From Pseudomonadota bacterium (GTDB taxonomy: Bacteria; Pseudomonadota; Alphaproteobacteria; Sphingomonadales; Sphingomonadaceae): a stretch of DNA of 62,223 bases. The notes beneath the pieces were generated by a model. The model had not been told where the DNA came from. It made no database searches and saw only the letters and a list, made by a program, of their open reading frames with translations. Numbering within the stretch: the first letter of the stretch is position 1; every line of letters starts with the position of its first letter. The stretch spans positions 1 to 62,223 of the forward strand of contig JAEZZI010000010.1 in assembly GCA_023418595.1 (NCBI GenBank). Reading direction: 5' to 3'. A program made the position numbers and the translations under genes. Positions 1 to 9,717 of the stretch are shown one piece after another.

Positions 1-2182
1 GCGCTTCACCATCGGCCTGACTGCGCTGGCGCCGCTCGCCGCCGCCGCGTCCGCCGAACATGCCTTCTGGGATTGCGCCCGAATCGCGCAACGCGCGAAA
101 CCGGCGAGGCAGGCTCGACCCGATCGACTTCGAGAAATTGACCCCCCAGCGCAACTGCTCGCGCTCGGACGATTCGAAATTGATGGGGCGATTGTCGAGC
201 TGAACCAGCCGCCCGGTCGCGTCGCGCACGAAGCGGTCGGGGAACGCCGCCTCGATCTCCGCGGTCGCCGCCGGGAAGGACGCGATCGGATTGTCGATGC
301 GGGTGTTGGTGTAGTTGGCGGTCAGCGTCAGGTCGGTCTCCGACAGCGGACGCAGCGTCAGCCCCGTCGAAAACACCCGGCGGCTGTCCGATACGAGATT
401 GGGATTGCCGCCATCCAGCCGGGTGATGTCCACCGTCTCGCCGCGCACGAAATCGAACACCCTCGCGTTCGGCGTCGCGATCAGCGGGTTGCCCAGCTGC
501 CCGGGTGACGGCGCGCCGTCCTCGTGCGTCATCGACGCGATCAGGCGAATCTCGGTGATCGGCGACCAGCGCACGCCGTATCCGATCGTCGTCAGTGTGC
601 CGAAATCCGAAAGCTGCTCGACCTCGACATTGCCGTCGACCGACAGGTCGCCGATGCCGCCCACGCCGCTCCGCCGACTGGTGACCGGCAGTTCGACATT
701 GGCCTGAACATTGCCGCGCGTCCGCCCGACATCGTTGGTGGTCAGGATGCCCGACCGCACCGACCGGCTGTCCTGGCCCAGCGTGTTCAGCCCGACGCGA
801 ACCGAGGTCGATACGCGCCCGGCGGGCAGTTCGAACAGCGCCCCGTTGACCAGTCCGTCGATCGACGCGTTCGACGACACCGACCGCGCGGTATCGGTGA
901 CGAGCGGCGCACCACTCGCGAAATCCGCTGCAAACGGATTCGCCCCGCCATCGACGGCGGCCTGCAACAGCCCGGTCTGCACGCCGCGCTCGGTCTGCGA
1001 GTTGTTCAGCGTGCGCTGATAATTGCCGGTGACGGTCCAGCGCCATTGATCGGGCAGGTCGCCGTTCAGGCTGAACCCGGCTTCCGCCTCCAGCCCGTTC
1101 GACCGCCGCTCGAGCGGATCGACCCCGGTATAGCGGAACAGCCGCGTATCGCCCGAAAAGGGCGAAAACGGATTCGCCCCCGGCAGCGTCAGTGCATAGC
1201 CGGGCAGGCCCGAGAGCGCGCTGCTCTCGGTCGCCTCCAGCCTGAGCGTGCCGGTCGCCGCGATATCGCCCAGCACCGTGCGCGACACCACCGCATTGGC
1301 CGATAGCCGCTGGTTGGCCGGGCGCAGCGTGCGGAACCCGGTCGTGTCGGTGACGTTCGCCACCCCCGCGGTGGTCGCGAAATCGCCCAGCCCCGGCTGC
1401 GCGTTCGGCACGCCCGCGATCGTCGCAGCCCCCAGCGCCGGGTCGATCGCCCCGCCGTCGATCCCCGTCACATTGCCGCGCAGGTCGAAGGGTGACGATG
1501 GCGCGGCGGCAACGATGTCGCGTTCGGATTCGAGCAGCCGGGAATCGCGTTCATATTCGACATCGAAGTTCTCGCGGCCCTGGCGGTTGATGCTGACCAT
1601 CCCCAGTTCCGCTTCCAGGTTGCTGGTCCCGCCTGCGGTCGGCACACGCCCTTCGAGTTCGGCGGTGTAGGAGCGGAATCGCGGGCGCAGGACGAAATTC
1701 ACCACCCGCTGGTCGGCGCGATAGCCGTAAGTCAGCGCGACTTCCTCGGGCAGGATATCGACGCGCAGGATCGCCTCGGTCGGGATGTCGCGAATCTCGG
1801 AAAAGCTGCCGATCCGCCGACCGCTCAGCAGGATGACGGGCCGCCCGCCGCCGCGTCCGCGCCCCGATCCGGTCTGCGGCTCAAGTTCGGTCAGCAATTC
1901 CGCGATCGAACTGACGCCATAGGCGCGGATATCGGCGGGGTTCAGCACCAGTTCGGGCGGAATATCGCCGTCTACCGACCCCGGCGGGCGCGATCCGGTG
2001 ACGGTGATTTCGTCATATTCCACCTCTTCTCCGGCGGCGGTGACGTTGGTGGCCGAACTGCCGTCCTGCGGGGCGATTTCGCCATCCTCTGGCGTGCCGG
2101 TCGGCGGTGATTGCTGCGCGAGGAGCGCCGCAGGAGAGCAGGCAAGCAGCAGGAACAGCGCGAAGCGACGCGAGGCAATCAT
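1..2182 (-). CDS. TonB-dependent receptor, 3' part outside the window
   Basis: This is an outer-membrane receptor of the TonB-dependent family, taking up an unidentified ligand. The start ATG is read at 2182 on the minus strand. It is followed by a signal peptide (MIASRRFALFLLLACSPAALLAQ) and an acidic linker, then the start of a plug domain near residue 50 with the typical EITVTGSRPPG and later SSIAELLTELEP. A glycine/arginine-rich GRGRGGGRP stretch precedes VILLSGRRIGSFSEIRDIP. At least 727 codons are present, and the frame is open to the window edge. The glycine-rich plug segment suggests the sphingomonad subgroup of these receptors, but the substrate cannot be called. No partner genes are visible on the upstream side. 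Confidence 0.85.
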   Translation of the reverse strand, partial: MIASRRFALFLLLACSPAALLAQQSPPTGTPEDGEIAPQDGSSATNVTAAGEEVEYDEITVTGSRPPGSVDGDIPPELVLNPADIRAYGVSSIAELLTELEPQTGSGRGRGGGRPVILLSGRRIGSFSEIRDIPTEAILRVDILPEEVALTYGYRADQRVVNFVLRPRFRSYTAELEGRVPTAGGTSNLEAELGMVSINRQGRENFDVEYERDSRLLESERDIVAAAPSSPFDLRGNVTGIDGGAIDPALGAATIAGVPNAQPGLGDFATTAGVANVTDTTGFRTLRPANQRLSANAVVSRTVLGDIAATGTLRLEATESSALSGLPGYALTLPGANPFSPFSGDTRLFRYTGVDPLERRSNGLEAEAGFSLNGDLPDQWRWTVTGNYQRTLNNSQTERGVQTGLLQAAVDGGANPFAADFASGAPLVTDTARSVSSNASIDGLVNGALFELPAGRVSTSVRVGLNTLGQDSRSVRSGILTTNDVGRTRGNVQANVELPVTSRRSGVGGIGDLSVDGNVEVEQLSDFGTLTTIGYGVRWSPITEIRLIASMTHEDGAPSPGQLGNPLIATPNARVFDFVRGETVDITRLDGGNPNLVSDSRRVFSTGLTLRPLSETDLTLTANYTNTRIDNPIASFPAATAEIEAAFPDRFVRDATGRLVQLDNRPINFESSEREQLRWGVNFSKSIGSSLPRRFRALRDSGAIPEGMFGGRGGGERRQRSQADGEA

Positions 2183-2560
2183 TGAATATTCCGACTTTCT
2201 GGCTGTTCGAAAAACGATAGGAGCCGCGACCCGATCAGGCGCTACACGGCATTTGTCGCAAAATTATATCAATTTCTGAGCGACCATCCCGAAGGCACGA
2301 ATGACTTTGCGGTCGGGATGGGTTCTGCTGCAAGGGAATCGCGCACCGCACAGAACGAAGGTGGGCACTAACATCGTTGGAAAATGACTGCTCAACTGAT
2401 TGGGGCGCGGTGCTTTGCGCGGCCAATCCGGTCGTTCAGCCTACACAATTTCAGAAGCGGTCGATCACCATCGCCTTAAACGCATTGACCAAAGAGCCGA
2501 CATTGATCGCCGCTTTCCATTTATGGAGGTAGTTAGGAAGGCGATCGAAGAGGCGCCATG
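2183..2560. other. Intergenic gap between dnaE2 and the TonB receptor
   Basis: I see no convincing gene in this stretch. It holds a 9-bp perfect dyad (CCATCCCGA at 2284-2292, TCGGGATGG at 2313-2321). A TATAAT hexamer lies on the minus strand (2263-2268), about 80 bp upstream of the receptor start, but without a good -35 box. The gap probably carries the receptor promoter and possibly the end of the imu operon transcript. Confidence 0.4.
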
Positions 2561-5500
2561 CTAATGGAAATCGTGGCTCCTGATCGGGATGAGGTCGTTG
2601 CCCTGCCAGTGCCAGTCGGATCGCGCCTGCGGTTGCCATCCTTTATCGCCCCGGTCGGGCGTGCCGGGGAAGGTCGCTGCATCGCCCGGTGACACGAGCC
2701 GGGGCATTTCGATGTCGCCGACCTGGCGGAGCAGCGGTGTCAGGTCGGTCAGGCGATCGACGATGACGTGGAGGACGGTACCTTCACGTTGCACGTGCCC
2801 GATCACCGACAGCATCGCCGCCGACATGACGGTGCGCCGGTTGGCCTCGAACCGATCGGGCCAGAGGATGGCATTGGCGATGCCGGTTTCGTCCTCCAGC
2901 GTCAGGAACAAGACCCCATTGGCCGACCCAGGGCGCTGGCGAACGAGGATGATGCCTGCTACCTGTACCAGACTGCCGTCCTTTATTTTATCCAGCCCGC
3001 CGCACGGCACCGCGCCGCGGCGCGCCAGATCGCTCCGCAGGAAACTGAGCGGATGGGCACGCAGACTGAGTTGGGTCGCGCGATAATCCTCGACCACCTC
3101 ACGCCCCGCCGTCAGCGCGGCGAGCAATGCCGGTGGCTCTTGCGTGTCAAGCAGCGCCAGCAAAGGCGGCGGTTTTTCGCCTAGACCGCGGATCGCCCAG
3201 AGCGCGGCGCGGCGGTCGAGGCCGAAGGCATGGAATGCATCGGCCTGCGCCAGCTTCTCCAACGCCGCCGCCTTCACCCCTGATCGCCGCCAGAGATCGG
3301 GGATGTCGGCAAAAGGCCGCTCCGCCCGCGCCAGCAGGATGCGACCGGCGTCCTCTGCCGACAGCCCCCTGACGATGCGCAGGCCCAGGCGGAGTGGCCG
3401 GAGCGGTGATCCGTCGGGGGCGGCAGGATCGGGCGGATCGCCAGAGCCGTCAACGACGGGGCTCTCGATAATCGTGTCCCACTCGCTGGACGCGACACAG
3501 ACCGGGCGCAAGACCACCTCATGCTCACGCGCGTCTCGGACGATCTGCGCGGGCGCGTAGAAACCCATCGGCTGCGCGTTCAACAGCGCAGCACAGAAGA
3601 TGTCGGGATGGTGGCACTTCATCCACGACGAGGCGTAGGCAATCTTGGCGAAACTCGCAGCGTGGCTTTCGGGGAAGCCGTAGCTGCCGAACCCCTCGAT
3701 CTGTTTGACCAGCCGTTCGGCGAATTCGAGCTTGATGCCGTTTTTCAGCATCCCCGAGATCAGCCGATCGCGAAACTCGCCGACGCCGCCGGTCATCTTG
3801 AACGTCGCCATCGCGCGGCGCAGGCTATCGGCCTCGCTGGGTTTGAAGCCCGCGCCGATGATCGCAACCTGCATCGCCTGTTCCTGAAACAGTGGCACGC
3901 CCAGCGTCTTTTCCAGCACGGTCTTCAACTTCGGGCTTGGATAGTCGAAAGCAATTTTCGGGTTTGCCCGCTTCAGTTCGCGCCGTTTGAGATAGGGGTG
4001 GACCATATCGCCCTGGATCGGTCCAGGCCGCACGATCGCGACCTGGATCGCGATATCGTAGAAGTTCGTCGGTCGCATGCGCGGCAGCATCGACATCTGC
4101 GCGCGGCTCTCGATCTGAAATACGCCCAGAGTATCGGCCCGGCACATCATGTCGAAGGTCGCTTCATCTTCCTCTTGCAAGACCGGACTGGCTAGGTCGA
4201 GCGTGACGCCTTTATGCGCGGCGAGCAGATCGAACGCGCGGCGCATGCAGCCCAACATGCCCAAGCCGAGGATATCGACTTTCATGAAGCCAAGTGTCTC
4301 AATATCCCCTTTTTCCCACTCAATCACCTGCCGATCGACCATTGCCGCCGGTTCGACCGGCATCAGTTCGGCCAGCGGATCGCGCGTGAGCACAAAGCCG
4401 CCGGGATGCTGCGACAGATGGCGCGGCGTGCCGACCAATTCGCGCGCCAGTTCCAGCGTAAGCGCGAGGCGCGGTTCGTTGCGGTCGAGATTGAGGGCTT
4501 CGACATGATCGTCGGGAATGCCGTCATTCGACCAGCCCCAGACCTGACCCGCCAATGCCGCGGTCATGTCCTGGGGCAGGCCCATCACCTTGCCCACCTC
4601 GCGGATCGCGCTGCGCGTGCGGAATCGGGTGACTACTGCCGTCAGCGCGGCATGGTCGCGGCCATAGCTGTCGTAGATCCACTGTATCACTTCCTCGCGC
4701 CGCTCATGTTCGAAATCGACATCAATGTCGGGCGGCTCGCGCCGGTCCTCGGACAGGAAGCGTTCGAACAGGAGCCGGTGCTTGACCGGATCGATCGAAG
4801 TGATGCCCAGCACGAAACAGATCACTGAATTGGCGGCCGATCCGCGCCCTTGGCAGAGAATATTCTGACTGCGCGCGAAGCCGACGATCGAATGGACCGT
4901 CAGGAAATAGGCGGCATAGCCCCAATGGCGCACCAGCCCCAGTTCGCGCTTCAGCAATCGGCGATAGCGCGGCTCCGGGCGGCGTTCGGGCGTCAGCGCG
5001 TTGAGCGCGCGCCATGCCAGTTTTTCCAGCGCCTTCTGCGGGCTGTGCGCCGTCATCACCTGTTCGTCAGGATATTGGTGGCGCAGTTCGCGCAACGAGA
5101 AGGTGCAGCGCTCGACAATCGCCTCGACCGCCGCCAGCGCATCGGGATGGTTACGGAACAGCCGCACCATCCGCTCTGGCGGCTGGAGATGGCGCCCGGC
5201 ATTACGCTCGCGCCGAAAACCCAGATCGTCGATCGTGGTCTTCTCGCGGATCGCGGTGACGACGTCCTGCAAGATGCGCCGATCTGGCACATGGTAAAGC
5301 ACATCGCCGGTGGCAAGCGGCGTCAGCCCGTGCGCGCGGGCAGCGAGCGCAGTTTCCTGCAAGCGCTGCGCTTCACCCGGCCGCCGCCAGTGGGTGAGGC
5401 AGACATGGCCCCGTCCCGGGAACAACTCCGCCATCCAGCTAAGCTGGATTGGGGACGCTACCGCCCCCGGCACCAGCGCCGCGACCAGTCCCTCGGCATA

Positions 5501-5872
5501 AACGGCGACATCGTCCCAGTGCAGGAAGCACTGGCCCTTCTCGCCGCGCTGTGCGTTCGCCCGACCCTTGCCTAGGCTGAGCAACCGGGTGAGCCGCGAC
5601 CAGGCCGCGCGATCCTCCGGCCAGACCAGCAGCGATGCACCATCGACCAGATCGAGCCGGCAACCGAAGACCGGGCGTGGCGGCTTTTCCACCTGTCCGC
5701 GCAACTGTTCGGAAGCCTGCAACGCCTGCACCACCCCCGCTACCGAATTGCGATCGGTGACGCCCAACGCAGGCATCCCCATCAACGCAGCCTGCGCGAA
5801 CAGTTCGTGCGGGCTGGACGCGCCGCGCAGGAAACTGAAATGCGTCGTCACCTGAAGCTCTGCGTAGCTCAT
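2561..5872 (-). CDS. dnaE2: Error-prone DNA polymerase DnaE2 (ImuC)
   Basis: This is a C-family polymerase alpha homologue that carries out error-prone lesion bypass with ImuA and ImuB after SOS induction. The 1103-residue length is normal for the family. An N-terminal PHP domain (residues about 1-240) starts YAELQVTTHFSFLRGASSP. The catalytic Asp pair is in PDIDVDFE (381-388) and the third acidic residue is in KVDILGLGML (531-540). A C-terminal OB-fold region contains VAGIILVRQRPGSANGVLF. The start codon overlaps the imuB stop by 4 bases, so the two are translationally coupled. It is the last gene of the cassette and is presumably controlled by the SOS box upstream of imuA. Confidence 0.96.
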   Translation of the reverse strand: MSYAELQVTTHFSFLRGASSPHELFAQAALMGMPALGVTDRNSVAGVVQALQASEQLRGQVEKPPRPVFGCRLDLVDGASLLVWPEDRAAWSRLTRLLSLGKGRANAQRGEKGQCFLHWDDVAVYAEGLVAALVPGAVASPIQLSWMAELFPGRGHVCLTHWRRPGEAQRLQETALAARAHGLTPLATGDVLYHVPDRRILQDVVTAIREKTTIDDLGFRRERNAGRHLQPPERMVRLFRNHPDALAAVEAIVERCTFSLRELRHQYPDEQVMTAHSPQKALEKLAWRALNALTPERRPEPRYRRLLKRELGLVRHWGYAAYFLTVHSIVGFARSQNILCQGRGSAANSVICFVLGITSIDPVKHRLLFERFLSEDRREPPDIDVDFEHERREEVIQWIYDSYGRDHAALTAVVTRFRTRSAIREVGKVMGLPQDMTAALAGQVWGWSNDGIPDDHVEALNLDRNEPRLALTLELARELVGTPRHLSQHPGGFVLTRDPLAELMPVEPAAMVDRQVIEWEKGDIETLGFMKVDILGLGMLGCMRRAFDLLAAHKGVTLDLASPVLQEEDEATFDMMCRADTLGVFQIESRAQMSMLPRMRPTNFYDIAIQVAIVRPGPIQGDMVHPYLKRRELKRANPKIAFDYPSPKLKTVLEKTLGVPLFQEQAMQVAIIGAGFKPSEADSLRRAMATFKMTGGVGEFRDRLISGMLKNGIKLEFAERLVKQIEGFGSYGFPESHAASFAKIAYASSWMKCHHPDIFCAALLNAQPMGFYAPAQIVRDAREHEVVLRPVCVASSEWDTIIESPVVDGSGDPPDPAAPDGSPLRPLRLGLRIVRGLSAEDAGRILLARAERPFADIPDLWRRSGVKAAALEKLAQADAFHAFGLDRRAALWAIRGLGEKPPPLLALLDTQEPPALLAALTAGREVVEDYRATQLSLRAHPLSFLRSDLARRGAVPCGGLDKIKDGSLVQVAGIILVRQRPGSANGVLFLTLEDETGIANAILWPDRFEANRRTVMSAAMLSVIGHVQREGTVLHVIVDRLTDLTPLLRQVGDIEMPRLVSPGDAATFPGTPDRGDKGWQPQARSDWHWQGNDLIPIRSHDFH

Positions 5873-7773
5873 CCGAACCGCCCGTGCAGATACCAGCTCA
5901 GATCGCCGGTCTTGCTACGCTCGCCATCGCCCCGGCGGAACAGCCAGAAACGCCGACCATCCTCCACCTCGACCTGGAAATAGTCGCGCACGGCGTCGCG
6001 CTCGCCGACCCGTTTCCACCATTCGCCGACAATCCGTTCCGGCCCATCGGCGCGCACGACGATATGCACTCTTCCCCGCCAAGTGAACCGGCGCGGGGGG
6101 TGGTCGGGCAGTTCCGCAATGACATGGTCGAGCCGCTCGGGCAGGCGCAGCAGCCGTGCCGGACGCGGACGCGACGGATGCCAGGGGTGATCGGGCGGAC
6201 GCACATCCAGACGCCGTACGTCGTCGTCCTGCTGTGATGCGGCTCGCTGACCGGGCGGATCGAGCGGAGCACACTGCGCCACGCTGCGTTCCGGCACGTC
6301 GCTCTCGACCGGCGTGTCGCGCCAGACCGACAGGGATCGGTTGATCAGCATGTCGATCAGCGGACCCAGGTCGGGGGGGCTGTCCTCCAGCCGCTCGTCA
6401 CAGGGCTGCGGGGCCAGCGGCCCGGCGTGGCGGACGTGCAGGCGCAACGTGTCGATGCCGTAACCGGGGTCGATCGTCTCGATCCGCCGCCGGAGTAGCC
6501 GCACGATATGCGCCGGATCGCGATTGGGCCGGGCGAACCCGACCCGGATGCATTGCGGTCGTCCATCCACCCGTTCCGCTACAAGCAGCAGCACGCGCGC
6601 GCCTTGCCCTGCCTGTGCCAACGCCTCGGCGAGAAGCGGCACAAGTGTCCCCAGCCAATATTCGATCGCTTCCGCCGTGGCGATCGGCTCGGCAAAGTCT
6701 TGCGCGACATGGATCGACGGTGGTGGAATGACCGGATCGAGTGGTTCTGCGGCATGGCCCAGCGCCTGATCCAGCCGCCGCGCCGTTTCCATGCCGAACC
6801 GCCGCGCCAGCGGCGCGCGGGGCAGGGCAGCGACATCACCGATGGTCGCGATGCCCAGCCGTTTGAACAGGGCCAAAGTAGCGTCTGGCAAGCGCAACCC
6901 CTTGGCCGGCAGCGAAGCAAGCGCCTGCGCGTGGCCGCCCGGCAGACAAACCGTCACCGTCTGCCCTGCATAGCGCGCCAGCGCCCAGGCCGCGCCGGTG
7001 GTATCGGCTACCGCGATCCGTGCCATGACGCCCCGGCGCGACAGTAACCGCACTAGCCGTTCGGCCATGCGACGCTCGCCGCCGTAGAGGTGTGCCACCC
7101 CGGACAGATCGAGGAACAAGCCGTCCGCGTCCGAAAGCATCACCACTGGAGTCCACCGTGCGGCAAGCAGCAGCGCCAGGCGATGCAGATCGCTCGCATC
7201 GCCTTGCGGATCGGCATCGCGCACGACGAGGTGCGGGACCAGCGCGCGTGCTTGGCTCAACGCCATGCCCACCCCGACCCCCAGCGCAACGGCGGCCGGC
7301 GATGCGGCGGCGACCTCGATCCGGGCGGCAACCTTGTGCGTGGTGACCAGCGCGATACCGTCCGCCCCGCCTGCAAGGCATGCCGGTTCAACAATGGCAG
7401 GAGCAGTGGCAATGTTCGATAGCGAAGCGTGCGGATCCCCGTAACCGGGGCGTATCCTGCCCGTGGCTGGCTGGAAAGGAACAGCCGCCGCCTCGCTGGA
7501 CCGGCCGAGCGATCGCATGGGTGGCTGCTGGTGGTGGGGAAGTGCAGCGACCTGCCGCGCGATCTCCTCTCGTGCCCAGCGCGCGCCGGGACGCCAGCCA
7601 CTGTTCCTTGGCGCATCGCATTGCAGCATGTTTTTCGGCCACGCGGTGGCGAGTGCATCAGTCGAGATCTGCTCGGCGATGGTCGGTTTAGGCCGCAGCG
7701 CGAGGGCCGGCTCGGCGCGAACGATCCGGTCGATCGACCAGTTCGCCAGCCAAAGCGCAGCGACCCTTTTCAT
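5869..7773 (-). CDS. imuB: ImuB, Y-family polymerase-like mutasome subunit
   Basis: ImuB is a DinB/UmuC-fold protein. In characterised species it lacks catalytic acidic residues and links DnaE2 to the beta clamp. This copy has 634 residues. It starts MKRVAALWLANWSIDRIVRAE and has palm/finger-like segments such as VVRDADPQGDASDLHRLA and SDADGLFLDLSGVAHL. It ends with the ImuB-typical C-terminal block RRFWLFRRGDG and WYLHGRFG. A proline/arginine-rich segment of about 100 residues lies between the N-terminal strand and the rest of the palm. The start lies inside the end of imuA (86-bp overlap), and dnaE2 follows with a 4-bp overlap. Confidence 0.93.
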   Translation of the reverse strand: MKRVAALWLANWSIDRIVRAEPALALRPKPTIAEQISTDALATAWPKNMLQCDAPRNSGWRPGARWAREEIARQVAALPHHQQPPMRSLGRSSEAAAVPFQPATGRIRPGYGDPHASLSNIATAPAIVEPACLAGGADGIALVTTHKVAARIEVAAASPAAVALGVGVGMALSQARALVPHLVVRDADPQGDASDLHRLALLLAARWTPVVMLSDADGLFLDLSGVAHLYGGERRMAERLVRLLSRRGVMARIAVADTTGAAWALARYAGQTVTVCLPGGHAQALASLPAKGLRLPDATLALFKRLGIATIGDVAALPRAPLARRFGMETARRLDQALGHAAEPLDPVIPPPSIHVAQDFAEPIATAEAIEYWLGTLVPLLAEALAQAGQGARVLLLVAERVDGRPQCIRVGFARPNRDPAHIVRLLRRRIETIDPGYGIDTLRLHVRHAGPLAPQPCDERLEDSPPDLGPLIDMLINRSLSVWRDTPVESDVPERSVAQCAPLDPPGQRAASQQDDDVRRLDVRPPDHPWHPSRPRPARLLRLPERLDHVIAELPDHPPRRFTWRGRVHIVVRADGPERIVGEWWKRVGERDAVRDYFQVEVEDGRRFWLFRRGDGERSKTGDLSWYLHGRFG

Positions 7774-8428
7774 CGCAAGCCTCCACCGTCATCTTAAAGG
7801 GATCGCCGCCGCGCTGGCGGACCAGCTCGATCTGCCAGCGAGCGCGACCGACACCGGCGACCGATAGTGGCAAGGATGGCGCCGGGCCGATTCGCCAGCG
7901 TGTCATTGCCGCCGATGGGGCGGCAAGCGGGTCTTCCCCCGCACGCCGATGGCGTCGCAGCAGCAATGCCAGCGTGGTGCCGCCCTCCGCCGCGAGCTGG
8001 AGCCGCCGGGTTGCGGTCAACGAGGCTTTCCCCGCTTCACCGATCACCGCCGCCAGCCCGCGATGACGCAGCGCATCCTCCATTGCCGCCAGCAATGGGG
8101 CATCGTCATGCGCTTCGGCATAGATCAACCGCTCGGACGCGAGCCCCGACTGTGACAAGGCGGGCGCGAATAGATCGCGGCGACGAACGAGCCACAAGAC
8201 CGGGCCGGGATGACGCGCGGCGATGCCGGCAAGGAACAGTGACACAGGAGCATCGTCCCCCCAGGCTGTTCCAGCCGCCGCCGCTTCGTGCAGCGCTCCA
8301 ATCCGCAGGCCGCGATCAGCCAGTTTTGTGTCGAGGCTGACGACGCCGAAAGGCAGGGCTGCCGGGCAATGGCCCGTTATTCCAATCGCACCGATTGTTT
8401 CGCGCAGTTTAGTAATGGCTTTGGACAC
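7688..8428 (-). CDS. imuA: ImuA, RecA-like mutasome subunit
   Basis: This is the first gene of the imuA-imuB-dnaE2 cassette. ImuA is a RecA/SulA-like protein that regulates or supports translesion synthesis. The 246-residue product has the family's pattern: SLDTKLADRGLRIGALHEAAA near the N terminus, then VLWLVRRRDLFAPAL and a central GLAAVIGEAGKASLTATRRL. The start codon is GTG at 8428, with no closer ATG and only a weak ribosome binding site. An SOS box sits 24-38 bp upstream of it. The C-terminal end runs 86 bp into imuB in another frame. Confidence 0.9.
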   Translation of the reverse strand: MSKAITKLRETIGAIGITGHCPAALPFGVVSLDTKLADRGLRIGALHEAAAAGTAWGDDAPVSLFLAGIAARHPGPVLWLVRRRDLFAPALSQSGLASERLIYAEAHDDAPLLAAMEDALRHRGLAAVIGEAGKASLTATRRLQLAAEGGTTLALLLRRHRRAGEDPLAAPSAAMTRWRIGPAPSLPLSVAGVGRARWQIELVRQRGGDPFKMTVEACDEKGRCALAGELVDRPDRSRRAGPRAAA

Positions 8429-8451
8429 TGAGCGCGACTCGCGTGATATAT

Positions 8452-8466
8452 GTTCCTATTATGTTC
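8452..8466 (-). promoter_or_regulatory. SOS (LexA) box of the imu cassette
   Basis: The + strand reads GTTC, seven bases, GTTC at 8452-8466. The direct-repeat form GTTC-N7-GTTC is the established LexA site of alphaproteobacteria. It lies just upstream of the imuA GTG start at 8428, where a repressor would block transcription. Confidence 0.85.
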
Positions 8467-8615
8467 TATAGATCACGCTGTTAAGTTTGGAAATGGTTTC
8501 CGAAATCGGTGCTTTGCGAGGTATGATAATCGACGCTGACGCTCGGGACCCGGCCGCGGACTACTGATTACCCGCCCCCATGAATGCCGGCCACGACACC
8601 ATTCGTACACAATTA

Positions 8616-8648
8616 TCTAGGTGTTTGGTCCCGGCATTTGATGGTGCA
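8616..8648 (+). repeat. Orphan IS481-family left end on a CTAG target
   Basis: The segment TCTAGG followed by TGTTTGGTCCC...TTTGATGGTGC matches the IS481-family end at 62097-62129 (CCTAGG then TGTTTGATCCC...TTTGATGGTGC) at about 27 of 32 positions. IS481 elements are known to insert at CTAG. Here no transposase follows, so this is a fossil end left by a deletion or rearrangement. Confidence 0.6.
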
Positions 8649-8882
8649 TTATCCGCGCCGGGGACTGAGGGCTTCCGGCAGGAATATGATGCGTGCAAGC
8701 GGGGCGAGGCCGCGCCCGCGATCGACGTAGGGGCCGAACGGGTAAGGCCTGGCACCTTCGATGATCTGCTGAGGCGCTACTATCGCTCGCCTGACTTTCT
8801 CGACCCCAGCGACCGCACCCGCGTGGTTTATCGCGGCGTGCTGGAGCGTTGGCGCGTCCGCGAGCGCAAGGGCGTTCGCTAA
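8649..8882 (+). pseudogene. Integrase fragment (core-binding domain only)
   Basis: About 75 codons recognisable as the N-terminal region of a tyrosine recombinase. APGTEGFRQEYDACKRGE is followed by PGTFDDLLRRYYRSPDF and RTRVVYRGVLERWR, the pattern of the SAM-like core-binding domain. The 5' end is replaced by an IS481-type end, and the 3' end stops at the IS427-group insertion. There is no catalytic domain, so it cannot be functional. It is probably a relic of an older island integrase. Family assignment is by pattern only. Confidence 0.6.
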
Positions 8883-9717
8883 GGGTCAGGACTCGTTGAT
8901 CACAGCCAGAAGATGACGGTGGCAGCGAGTGCGACGGCGGAGAAGAAGGCGGTCGGGCAGCGGTCGTAGCGGGTGGCGATCCGTCGCCAATCCTTGAGGC
9001 GGCCGAACATGATCTCGATGCGGCTGCGGCGCCGGTAGCGGCGCTTGTCGTACTTGACCGGCTCGTTGCGTGATCGTCGGCCCGGGATGCAGGGCTGGAT
9101 GCCTTTGGCCTGAAGGGCGTCCCTGAACCAGTCGGCGTCGTAGCCGCGGTCGCCAAGCAGCCACTGCGCCTTGGGCATGTCATCCAGCAGTGCTGCCGCA
9201 CCAGTGTAATCGCTGACCTGGCCCGCGGTCATGAAGAAGCTCAAGGGGCGCCCGTTCGCATCGGCGATGGCGTGGAGCTTGGTGTTCATGCCGCCTTTGG
9301 TGCGGCCGATCAGGCGGCCGAGATCCCCTTTTTAACCCGCAGGCTCGATGCCGTGCGGTGAGCCTTCAGGTAGGTTGCGTCGATCATGACCGTCTTCGGC
9401 TCGGCGCCTGCCGCCGCCAGCCCTTCCATCATCCGCGTGAACACGCCTGCCTCACCCCAGCGCTTCCACCGGTTGTAGAGCGTCTTGTGTGGCCCATAGG
9501 CGCTGGGCGCATCTCGCCAGCGCAACCCATTGCGGTTCACGAATACGATGCCACTCAGCACCCGTCGGTCGTCTACCCTCGGCCTCCCGTGGCTCTTGGG
9601 AAAGAACGGCCGCAGCCGCTCCATCTGCTCATCTGTCAGCCAAAACAGGTCACTCATCCCGGTCTCCTTGCGGAGCATGAATCAGATCGCGACGCTCACA
9701 TCAATGGGTCCTGACCC
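8882..9717 (-). mobile_element. IS5-family (IS427 group) insertion sequence, complete
   Basis: The 836-bp element has imperfect terminal inverted repeats: AGGGTCAGGACTCGTTGAT from 8882, and the complement of ATCAATGGGTCCTGACCC ending at 9717. It is flanked by TA on both sides (8880-8881 and 9718-9719). Removing it restores a GCTAGG sequence, matching the CTAG/TA target preference of this group. It separates an integrase fragment from a methyltransferase fragment. Confidence 0.88.
8900..9657 (-). CDS. IS427-group transposase made by -1 frameshift
   Basis: This is the DDE transposase of the surrounding element, encoded in two overlapping frames. orfA starts at 9657 with a good AAGGAG site. It begins MSDLFWLTDEQMERL and carries the first Asp in VMIDATYLKAHR. 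It ends at 9310 after RVKKGISAA. The second frame continues DLGRLIGRTKGGMNTKLHAI, with the second Asp in LLGDRGYDADWF and the Glu in RSRIEIMFGRLKDWRRIATRYD. The frames join by a -1 shift at the A5G4 run (minus strand, 9333-9325), the usual arrangement in this group. All three DDE residues are present, so the element may still be active. Confidence 0.88.

Noticed and set aside
6..1046. A 346-codon frame opposite or alongside the TonB receptor
   Set aside because: The receptor frame is open from 2182 to the window edge with signal peptide and plug motifs; this other frame is Arg/Ala-rich shadow.
2235..2639. Two short minus-strand frames in the dnaE2-receptor gap
   Set aside because: No start signals or recognisable sequence; one overlaps the end of dnaE2.
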